Source: Fidelibacterota bacterium (GTDB taxonomy: Bacteria; Bipolaricaulota; Bipolaricaulia; Bipolaricaulales; Bipolaricaulaceae). Taken from it: a DNA stretch of 14,361 nucleotides. Of the stretch, positions 1-5,094 are shown piece after piece. The stretch's first letter is position 1. Each line of letters starts with the position of its first letter. The position numbers and the translations under genes were made by a program. The DNA lies in contig JAJRVI010000146.1 of assembly GCA_024277405.1 (NCBI GenBank), forward strand, positions 1 to 14,361. Reading direction: 5' to 3'. A model generated the notes under the pieces. That model searched no databases and had not been told where the DNA came from. It saw nothing but the letters and a program-made list of their open reading frames with translations.

Positions 1-273
1 CGGGGGCGGGTCCACGTCGGCATCGGTGGAGACCACGATCTCCCCGGACGCCGCCTCGAACCCCGCCTGGCGTGCCCGGGCGATCCCCCTCTCCCGCACC
101 GCGATGACGCGCGCCCCGAAGGAACGGGCCACGTCCACCGTCCCATCGGAGGAGCCCCCGTCGACGACGATCACCTCGAAATCCTTGAAGGATTGGGTCG
201 CCAGCGCCCCCAGGCATCTCCTCAGGTTCCCCTCCTCGTTGAGGGTGGGGATGACGACGGTCACCCGGGGCAT
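1..273 (-). CDS. Family 2 glycosyltransferase, N-terminal part (3' end outside window)
   Basis: Ninety-one codons are visible from an ATG at 273, and the frame is open to the left edge, so the C-terminal part is missing. The start reads VTVVIPTLNEEGNL (residues 4-17), the usual GT-A fold opening of family 2 transferases. DGGSSDGT at 38-45 is the nucleotide-binding loop, and STDADVD at 82-88 contains the DxD-type metal site for the nucleotide-sugar. Such enzymes transfer a sugar to a lipid, polyprenyl phosphate or polysaccharide at the inner face of the cytoplasmic membrane. The first 13 bases overlap the end of the GT4 gene, so the two are translationally coupled and probably act on the same glycolipid or glycan. 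The acceptor cannot be told from this fragment. Confidence 0.9.
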   Translation of the reverse strand, partial: MPRVTVVIPTLNEEGNLRRCLGALATQSFKDFEVIVVDGGSSDGTVDVARSFGARVIAVRERGIARARQAGFEAASGEIVVSTDADVDPPP

Positions 274-1277
274 CCGCCCCTCCTCCCCGCGAGCACCCGG
301 CGGTAGAGCGCGGCGAGGCGCGCGCCCACCCGGCGCAGATCGTGTTCGGCGGCGAACGCCATGGCGTTGCGGGAGAGCCTCCCGCGCAGGGCGGGATCCT
401 CCGCCACCGCCCGGATCGCGCGGCAGAATTCCTCCACCGAGTTCCCCTTGAGGCAGTGGACCCCGGGTTCGAGGTGGGAGAAGGCGGGGACGTCTCGTAC
501 CACCAGGGGCTTGCCCAGGGCCGCCGCCTCCAGGAGCGCGAGGGGTTGGTTCTCGCCGTGGGTGGGGAAGAAGAAGAGATCGCAGGCATCGTATGCCCCC
601 GCGGGGTCATCCACGAACCCCGCGAAGCGCACGTTACCCGGAGCCCGTCGGATCCGCCACTCCATGCGGGGATAGAGTGCCAAGGGGCCCCATCGCTGCC
701 CGAACCATATGAACCGGAGCCCGGGAAGGCGCTCCGCCACGGCGATGAAATCCAGGACCCCCTTGCGGGGGAGGACGTTCCCGGCCGAGTATACGGTGAA
801 CCCCGTGAGGCCCAGCATCTCCCGCCACCGTTTCCTGCGCTCCTCATCGGGACGAAAACGGGAGAGATCTGCCCCGTTACTCACCACGTATACCGGGCCC
901 AGCCCCCGGCGCGCGAGCATCGCGGCCGCGAACTCCGAGGGGGCGAAGATCGCATCCGCACGGGCATAGATCCGGTCCAGGATCCGTTCGTAGAGCGGGG
1001 CGAGGAGCCGAGTGCCCGTGAACCCCCCGGCGAAATCGTAGCGGCCGATGGAATGGGCGTGTATCACCACGGGGATCCCGCGCCGCTTGGCCCGCCGCAT
1101 GTAGCGGAGGGATTTCGGCCCGAACCAGTGTAGGTGCAGGAGATCGTAATCTCCGCGGGGATGGGGGGTGACCTCGATCCCGGTTCCCGCCAGGGCGCGT
1201 AGGTGGTTGGTGTAGGCCCGGTAGATCCCGGAGCGGGCGAGGAGATGTGCTGCCTCCAGATATAGACATATCCTCAT
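261..1277 (-). CDS. Family 4 glycosyltransferase, glycolipid synthase type
   Basis: A 338-residue GT-B enzyme. Its N-terminus (MRICLYLEAAHLLARSGIYR, followed by DYDLLHLHWFGPKSLRYM and IPVVIHAHSIG) is, from memory, very close to the CpoA/BgsB group of Gram-positive diglycosyl-diacylglycerol synthases. The C-terminal half has SNGADLSRFRPDE, AGNVLPRKG and the E-x7-E donor-binding motif in ENQPLALLEAAALGKP. The likely role is adding a sugar from a nucleotide donor to a membrane glycolipid at the cytoplasmic face; donor and acceptor are not determined. I chose the ATG at 1277 because it starts exactly with the conserved beta strand. A TTG at 1313 would add 12 unconserved residues. A TATCCT box lies 6 nt upstream, so the mRNA may be leaderless. 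The gene overlaps the GT2 gene by 13 nt. Confidence 0.9.
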   Translation of the reverse strand: MRICLYLEAAHLLARSGIYRAYTNHLRALAGTGIEVTPHPRGDYDLLHLHWFGPKSLRYMRRAKRRGIPVVIHAHSIGRYDFAGGFTGTRLLAPLYERILDRIYARADAIFAPSEFAAAMLARRGLGPVYVVSNGADLSRFRPDEERRKRWREMLGLTGFTVYSAGNVLPRKGVLDFIAVAERLPGLRFIWFGQRWGPLALYPRMEWRIRRAPGNVRFAGFVDDPAGAYDACDLFFFPTHGENQPLALLEAAALGKPLVVRDVPAFSHLEPGVHCLKGNSVEEFCRAIRAVAEDPALRGRLSRNAMAFAAEHDLRRVGARLAALYRRVLAGRRGGCPG

Positions 1278-1283
1278 CGCGTA

Positions 1284-1313
1284 AGGATACCTTTCCCCAT
1301 GGGAGCCCGGCAA
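1284..1313 (-). promoter_or_regulatory. Predicted promoter of the glycosyltransferase pair
   Basis: On the minus strand TTGCCG (1308-1313), an 18-bp spacer and TATCCT (1284-1289) resemble a sigma-70 type promoter. Only 6 nt separate the -10 from the ATG at 1277, so transcription would begin at or next to the start codon. The same TTGCC/TATCCT pair occurs before padR. The -35 lies inside the preceding hairpin. Confidence 0.45.
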
Positions 1314-1326
1314 AAAACCGGGCTCC
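1302..1326 (-). terminator. Perfect 9-bp hairpin after the TPR gene, terminator-like
   Basis: GGAGCCCGG pairs perfectly with CCGGGCTCC around a 7-nt loop (TTTTTTG on the minus strand). It starts one base after the TPR stop codon. No T-tract follows the stem; the T run is in the loop. It is therefore not a classical intrinsic terminator, though it may act as a T-less terminator or an mRNA 3' end stabiliser. Confidence 0.45.
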
Positions 1327-1857
1327 TCAACGCAGGAGGATGGAGATCAAATAGAGGAGGACGAAGAGCCCCACGGTGAGGGCCAGGATGACCGCGGCGG
1401 TGTAGGCGCCCATGCGGATGAGGGCCCTCTTTTCCTCGGGTGAGAGCTCCGCCTTCCGGGGGTGGAGGAGCTCCAATTTCCGGGCCTTCTTCAGCATCTT
1501 CACCGAGAGCCCGATCTTCCCCTGTTTGCGGTAGACGACGCCGAGGTTGTGGTGGGCGAGGGCATGGCGGGGATCCTCCTCGATGGCCCGCTTGTAGGCG
1601 TATTCGGCCCGGGAGAGGTCGCCGGCGTCGAAGTAGATGTTCCCCAACCGGAAATAGATCGCCGGCTTCTCGACCCCGTATTTCAGGGCCTCCACCAGGA
1701 GCTCGATCCCCTCCCGGTAGCGCTTCGCCCGGCGGAGCTCCTCGGCCCGCGCGAGCGCCTCCCGGCAGATCCGCTCCTGCTCCTCCGGGGTCAGCTCCCC
1801 CGGTTCCGGGAGCGGAGGTACGAGAGCCTCTCCTTCACCGCCTTTATATCCAGCCAT
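1327..1857 (-). CDS. Tail-anchored TPR-repeat protein
   Basis: A 176-residue protein with about three tetratricopeptide repeats (roughly residues 33-64, 66-97 and 100-131). The best is IYFRLGNIYFDAGDLSRAEY, followed by ALAHHNLGVVYRKQGK. A single hydrophobic helix (about 150-173) ends three residues before the C-terminus. The repeats should face the cytoplasm on a C-terminal membrane anchor and serve as a protein-protein scaffold; no partner is evident. The ATG at 1857 is the only ATG, GTG or TTG before the first repeat, which forces a 67-nt overlap with the end of the uracil-DNA glycosylase gene in another frame. No convincing ribosome binding site is visible, so translation is probably coupled to the upstream gene. 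Confidence 0.8.
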   Translation of the reverse strand: MAGYKGGEGEALVPPLPEPGELTPEEQERICREALARAEELRRAKRYREGIELLVEALKYGVEKPAIYFRLGNIYFDAGDLSRAEYAYKRAIEEDPRHALAHHNLGVVYRKQGKIGLSVKMLKKARKLELLHPRKAELSPEEKRALIRMGAYTAAVILALTVGLFVLLYLISILLR

Positions 1858-2396
1858 GTGAGGTACTTGGGACTTCCCTTCTTCTTACTCGGATTCCGCA
1901 ATAGGAAGCTGGGATGGAACATGGGGAATACCTCGATCCCCCCCTTCCAGACGTGGAAACGCCCCCGGAGCTGGGTGATGCCCTGGGAGGTTCCCAGGAG
2001 CTTCTGGGTGGGGGTGTTGCCCAGGGTGACGATGAGGAGGGGGTTCACCAGGGCGATCTGGGCGGCGAGCCAATCCCAACAGGCCTCCATCTCCGCCCGC
2101 GTCGGGACCCGGTTCCCCGGGGGACGGCATTTGACCACGTTGGTGATATAGACCTCTTCCCGTCCTATCCCTACCGAGGCCAGGATCTGAGTGAGGAGCT
2201 GCCCCGCCTTCCCCACGAACGGGCGCCCCGTCTGATCCTCCGTTTCTCCAGGGGCCTCCCCGATGAGCATGAGGTCCGCGTTGGGGTTTCCCTCCCCGAA
2301 CACGAGGTTCGTGCGGTTTTTCCCCAGGGGACAACGGTGGCAACTACGCGCACACTCGGCCAGGATATCCAGGGTGAGCTCGATGGAGGTCCTCAA
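1791..2396 (-). CDS. udg: Type-4 (Fe-S) uracil-DNA glycosylase
   Basis: A 201-residue enzyme, close to the roughly 205 residues of thermophile family-4 glycosylases. It removes uracil arising from cytosine deamination to start base excision repair. Four cysteines (C19, C22, C90, C106) match the [4Fe-4S] cluster ligands, including the 16-residue step between the last two. The uracil pocket and catalytic motif is GEAPGETEDQTGRPFVGKAG at 46-65, and HPSFLLR at 161-167 is the second active-site motif. The start is TTG at 2396, supported by AAAGGAG five bases upstream; no in-frame ATG lies closer. The gene begins 16 nt after the 3' end of tRNA-Gly on the same strand. The family is frequent in thermophiles and archaea, where deamination pressure is high. 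Confidence 0.93.
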   Translation of the reverse strand: MRTSIELTLDILAECARSCHRCPLGKNRTNLVFGEGNPNADLMLIGEAPGETEDQTGRPFVGKAGQLLTQILASVGIGREEVYITNVVKCRPPGNRVPTRAEMEACWDWLAAQIALVNPLLIVTLGNTPTQKLLGTSQGITQLRGRFHVWKGGIEVFPMFHPSFLLRNPSKKKGSPKYLTWLDIKAVKERLSYLRSRNRGS

Positions 2397-2401
2397 CCGG
2401 G

Positions 2402-2408
2402 CTCCTTT
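2402..2408 (-). promoter_or_regulatory. Shine-Dalgarno AAAGGAG fixing the udg TTG start
   Basis: AAAGGAG on the minus strand lies 5 nt before TTG at 2396, in the 16-nt gap between the tRNA CCA end and the gene. It is one of the best ribosome sites in the window and justifies the TTG start. Confidence 0.7.
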
Positions 2409-2412
2409 GAGC

Positions 2413-2488
2413 TGGAGCGGGCAACGGGAATCGAACCCGCGACCTTCGGCTTGGGACGCCGACGCTCTACCAACTGAGCTATGCCCGC
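2413..2488 (-). tRNA. tRNA-Gly (anticodon CCC)
   Basis: A complete 76-nt cloverleaf. The acceptor stem GCGGGCA pairs with TGCCCGC, followed by discriminator T and an encoded CCA. The D-arm is GCTC-AGTTGGTA-GAGC. The anticodon stem TCGGC/GCCGA encloses loop GTCCCAA, giving anticodon CCC. The T-arm is GCGGG-TTCGAAT-CCCGT with one G-U pair. It reads GGG, a very common glycine codon in the neighbouring genes. A TATAAT lies 12 nt upstream of the 5' end, just after the pgk stop codon. The tRNA is probably made both from this promoter and by processing of a longer transcript. Confidence 0.97.
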
Positions 2489-2500
2489 TTCCAAGTGCGT

Positions 2501-2506
2501 ATTATA
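2501..2506 (-). promoter_or_regulatory. -10 box (TATAAT) of the tRNA-Gly/udg unit
   Basis: A consensus TATAAT on the minus strand lies between the pgk stop codon (2510-2512) and the tRNA, 12 nt before the mature 5' end. The -35 position with a 17-bp spacer reads TGGTCG, a weak match inside the end of pgk. Confidence 0.6.
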
Positions 2507-2509
2507 CCC

Positions 2510-3703
2510 CTAAAAGAGGCCCCCGACCATCAGGGGTTCCAGGGCCGGCATGGGCTTCCCCTGGAGGAAGGCGAGGGTCGCCCCGCCCCCGGTGGACAGG
2601 TGGCCGAACCTGTCCTCCAGACCGAGCTGGATCACCGCCTCGCCCGTCTCCCCGCCGCCGACCACGGTGAACCCCGGCGCCTCGGCCAGGGCCTTCGCGA
2701 TGGCCTCGGTGCCGCGGGAGAACGGTCTGTACTCGAAGGCCCCCATGGGCCCGGCCCACACCACCGTGGCCGCCTCCCGCAGCTTCTCGGCGAAGGCCCG
2801 CACCGTCTCCGGGCCGATGTCCAGGCCCATCGCATCGGGGGGTATCCTGTCGACGGGGACCACCGCGGTCTCGGCGGAATCGGAGAGCTCCCGCGCTACC
2901 ACCACGTCCCGGGGGAGAAGGAGGAACACGTCGCCCTGGGAAGCCCGTTCGGCGATCTCCCTCACCTTGGGGAGGAGTTCCTCCTCCAGGACCGATCTAC
3001 CGATCTCGTAGCCCTGTGCCTTCAGGAAGGTGAAGGCCGCTCCGCCCCCGATCAGGATACCGTCCACCTTGGGGAGGAGCTCCTCGAGGACCCCGAGCTT
3101 GTCCTTGGCCTTCTTGCCCCCGATGAGGAGGTAGTAGGGACGGTCGGGATCGTCGCGGACCTTGAGGAGGACCCTCACCTCTTCCTGCAAGAGGAACCCC
3201 GCGTAGGGGCGCAGGAACCTCGTCACCCCCACGGTGGAGGCGTGGGCCCGGTGGCAAACGGCGAAGGCGTCGTTCACGTAGAGGTCGAAGGGCTCGGCCA
3301 GGGCCCTGGCGAATGCCTCGTCGTTCTTTTCCTCCTCGAGGTGAAACCTGACGTTCTCGAGGAGGATCACGTCGCCCGGCTGCATCCCCTCCACGGCCTC
3401 CGCCACCGCGTCGCCGATACAATCGGGAACCAGCGGGACACGCTGGCCCAGGAGCTCGCCCAGGCGTCCGGCCACGGGGCGGAGCGAAAGCTCCGGGACG
3501 GCCTTTCCCTTGGGCCGTCCGAGGTGGGAAACGATCGCTATCCTGGCCCCCTGTTCCCGGAGCCAGTTGATGGTGGGGAGGGTCTTGCGGATGCGGAAAT
3601 CCTCCGCCACCTCGCCGTCTCGCAGGGGCACGTTGAAGTCCGCGCGCAGGAGGACCCTCTTGCCCTTTACGTCCGCTTCCTTCACGTCGTGGAGTCTGAT
3701 CAT
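2510..3703 (-). CDS. pgk: Phosphoglycerate kinase
   Basis: A 397-residue cytoplasmic glycolytic enzyme (1,3-bisphosphoglycerate + ADP to 3-phosphoglycerate + ATP), full family length. The substrate-side motifs are DFNVP (22-26), SHLGRPKG (59-66), ENVRFH (116-121) and NDAFAVCHRAHASTVG (144-159). Nucleotide-side motifs are GGKKAKDK (195-202), GPMGAFE and STGGGA (370-375). The usual GGGDT/S motif reads GGGET here: the magnesium-coordinating Asp is Glu at residue 352 (codon 2641-2639 in this numbering, GAG). I prefer ATG at 3703 for its family-like N-terminus. GTG at 3712 adds three residues and would sit right at the predicted transcription start. No gapA or tpi is adjacent. The stop is followed directly by the tRNA promoter. 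Confidence 0.95.
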   Translation of the reverse strand: MIRLHDVKEADVKGKRVLLRADFNVPLRDGEVAEDFRIRKTLPTINWLREQGARIAIVSHLGRPKGKAVPELSLRPVAGRLGELLGQRVPLVPDCIGDAVAEAVEGMQPGDVILLENVRFHLEEEKNDEAFARALAEPFDLYVNDAFAVCHRAHASTVGVTRFLRPYAGFLLQEEVRVLLKVRDDPDRPYYLLIGGKKAKDKLGVLEELLPKVDGILIGGGAAFTFLKAQGYEIGRSVLEEELLPKVREIAERASQGDVFLLLPRDVVVARELSDSAETAVVPVDRIPPDAMGLDIGPETVRAFAEKLREAATVVWAGPMGAFEYRPFSRGTEAIAKALAEAPGFTVVGGGETGEAVIQLGLEDRFGHLSTGGGATLAFLQGKPMPALEPLMVGGLF

Positions 3704-3720
3704 GCGGATCACCGAGGGGG

Positions 3721-3749
3721 ATTCTAGCCAGGGGGGTTGGGAACGTAAA
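3721..3749 (-). promoter_or_regulatory. Predicted pgk promoter
   Basis: TTTACG (3744-3749), a 17-bp spacer and TAGAAT (3721-3726) on the minus strand match the sigma-70 consensus at 4/6 and 5/6. The -10 ends 8 nt before GTG 3712 and 17 nt before ATG 3703, so the transcript has a very short leader or none. The -35 lies within 20 bp of the -10 of the divergent gene at 3778. Confidence 0.6.
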
Positions 3750-3762
3750 GGGCTTGCCGGGT

Positions 3763-3768
3763 TAAAAT
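3763..3768 (+). promoter_or_regulatory. -10 box (TAAAAT) for the gene at 3778
   Basis: TAAAAT ends 9 nt before the ATG at 3778 and no Shine-Dalgarno lies between, suggesting a leaderless transcript. No good -35 is seen at 16-18 bp; TTGGGA occurs at a 20-bp spacing. Confidence 0.45.
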
Positions 3769-3777
3769 GCGGTCGGG

Positions 3778-4536
3778 ATGAATATCCTGCCGTTGGCCCT
3801 CGTCGCCCTGATCGCCGCGTTCGTGGGACTCCTGGAGCTGGATTGGGCCCGGTTCTTCGCCGATCCGGCCCGGGAAGTGTTCCGCGAGCTGGTGGACGAG
3901 CTCCGGGGAAGGCGGGACCTGGAAGCGGTGGTGGAGGTGGTGGGCCTGGGATCGGTGCCGGTGACGCTCCAGCTCCAGGCCCTCCTGCAGGAGGGGGTGG
4001 TACGCGTGGAGCTCCTCGCGCCGCAGGAGCTCGCCGATCACATCTTCACCTACCGCCAGGGGATCCTCGTTCACTACCGCCCGTTCGACGGGGGGGTGCG
4101 CTTCGTACGGGTTTTTCCCGGGGAGGAAAGGCTCCCGCGGCTCGAGCTGGACCTGGGGGCGATGGACCTGTCCCTGGAGGAGGAGTTCCTGGGCGCCGGC
4201 TGGGACCGCTTCCCCCGGCCTCCCCTGGCCCTGGTGGGCTTTGCGGGCTCGTCCCCGCCCCCGGAGGGCCTCGCCCGCTCCCTCGCCCCGCCCCCGCCCC
4301 TTCCCGGGCCGCTCCGGCTCACCATCTCGGGCCTGCCGGAGCCGGTGCGGGAGGTGATCGTCTGGTTGGACCGGGGGACCCACGCGGTGAAGCGTATCAC
4401 CGTGGCGCTGCGGACGGGCCGGGTGAACGTGCGGATCGAAGGGCTTCGCTTCGATACCGGGATCTCCCTCCACGATATCCTGGAAATCCCGTCGGTGAGG
4501 GAGACGATCTGGTACAGGGAAGCTCAGTCGATGTAG
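3778..4536 (+). CDS. Exported or membrane-anchored protein, LolA-like
   Basis: A 252-residue protein opening with a hydrophobic segment (residues 3-20) followed by charged sequence. This is an uncleaved N-terminal anchor or signal peptide, with no clear signal peptidase site. The body alternates short beta-like stretches (VVEVVGLGSVPVTLQLQALL, VVRVELLAPQELADHIFTYR, GILVHYRPFDGGVRFVRVFP) with a proline-rich linker at 157-178. It ends with VKRITVALRTGRVNVRIEGLRFDTGI. This order resembles the LolA/outer-membrane lipoprotein sorting fold, which binds lipid tails in the periplasm. That is a fold-level resemblance only, so the function is open. It is transcribed divergently from pgk. Its stop codon overlaps the 3' end of the DUF151 gene by 13 nt. 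Confidence 0.75.
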   Translation: MNILPLALVALIAAFVGLLELDWARFFADPAREVFRELVDELRGRRDLEAVVEVVGLGSVPVTLQLQALLQEGVVRVELLAPQELADHIFTYRQGILVHYRPFDGGVRFVRVFPGEERLPRLELDLGAMDLSLEEEFLGAGWDRFPRPPLALVGFAGSSPPPEGLARSLAPPPPLPGPLRLTISGLPEPVREVIVWLDRGTHAVKRITVALRTGRVNVRIEGLRFDTGISLHDILEIPSVRETIWYREAQSM

Positions 4537-5027
4537 CGCTTGAACTCCGATAGGTTGAGCTCTTTATCCACGAACTCCTCGAATTTTTGCTTCTCGTCCG
4601 TCGGGGACTGCTCGAGCTCTTCCACGGGCAGCTCGATGGCGGACTGGGCGAAGACCTCCTCGGAAATGTAAATGGGGGAGGAGGTGCGCAGGGCGAGGGC
4701 CACCGAGTCCGACGGGCGGGCGTCTATCTCCTTGACCTGGCCATCGGCGGTGCGGAGGTAGATGGTGGCGTAGAAGGTGTTCTCCTTGAGATCGCTGATC
4801 ACCACCTTCTCCAGCTTGGCCCCGGCAGCGTCCAACAGGGATTTCATGAGGTCGTGGCTCAGGGGGCGCGGGAAGGGCTGCTTCTGGAGCACGGTGGCAA
4901 TGGAGATCGCCTCCGCCTGCCCGATCCAGATGGGAAGGACCTTGGAGGAATGCCGATCCCGCAGAATGATCACCGGTGCTCCATTTTGGGGATCGATGAG
5001 GACGGCCTTGACCTCAGCTTCTCTCAT
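4524..5027 (-). CDS. DUF151 bifunctional nuclease family protein
   Basis: A 167-residue cytoplasmic protein of the BFN (DUF151) family, whose plant member has RNase and DNase activity. The bacterial role is poorly known. Family motifs are clear: LPIWIGQAEAISIA (31-44) in the first half and IDARPSDSVALALR (101-114) as the signature, followed by PIYISEEVFAQSAIEL. The charged C-terminal tail (DEKQKFEEFVDKELNLSEF) is the helical UVR-like extension often seen in the family. The ATG at 5027 has AGGAGG four bases upstream, and a TTGTTG-17-TATAAT promoter precedes it. It is divergent from glmS with 67 bp between starts, and its stop overlaps the tail of the plus-strand gene by 13 nt. Confidence 0.92.
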   Translation of the reverse strand: MREAEVKAVLIDPQNGAPVIILRDRHSSKVLPIWIGQAEAISIATVLQKQPFPRPLSHDLMKSLLDAAGAKLEKVVISDLKENTFYATIYLRTADGQVKEIDARPSDSVALALRTSSPIYISEEVFAQSAIELPVEELEQSPTDEKQKFEEFVDKELNLSEFKRYID

Positions 5028-5045
5028 CGCGCCTCCTGCCGGAGG

Positions 5046-5074
5046 ATTATACAGCCGGGGTGATCGGCCAACAA
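5046..5074 (-). promoter_or_regulatory. Predicted promoter of the DUF151 gene
   Basis: TTGTTG (5069-5074), 17 bp and a perfect TATAAT (5046-5051) on the minus strand give an expected start near 5039. The leader of about 12 nt contains AGGAGG. This is one of the window's leadered, Shine-Dalgarno-bearing promoters. Confidence 0.6.
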
Positions 5075-5079
5075 TCGTC

Positions 5080-5085
5080 TATAAT
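5080..5085 (+). promoter_or_regulatory. -10 box (TATAAT) of glmS
   Basis: A perfect TATAAT ends 9 nt before the glmS ATG at 5095. The 9 nt contain no Shine-Dalgarno, so the mRNA should be leaderless or nearly so. This leaves no room for a glmS ribozyme/riboswitch. No convincing -35 is visible at the right distance; that position overlaps the divergent promoter. Confidence 0.6.
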
Positions 5086-5094
5086 GGGACTGAG

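Noticed and set aside
1278..1313. TTG start at 1313 for the GT4 gene
   Set aside because: It adds 12 residues that do not belong to the fold and would need translation from within the hairpin; ATG 1277 matches family N-termini.
2495..3727. 410-codon plus-strand open frame antisense to pgk
   Set aside because: It is a GC-rich shadow of pgk: composition is dominated by G, E, H and P with no domain, while the minus strand shows every phosphoglycerate kinase motif.
4777..5094. Longer glmS reading from an upstream start
   Set aside because: GlmS needs Cys as residue 2, so ATG 5095 is the start. The extension is antisense to DUF151 and crosses both promoters.
5028..5094. glmS ribozyme/riboswitch upstream of glmS
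   Set aside because: Only 9 nt separate the -10 from the start codon and the whole gap is 67 bp, too short for the glmS ribozyme; no matching fold is seen.
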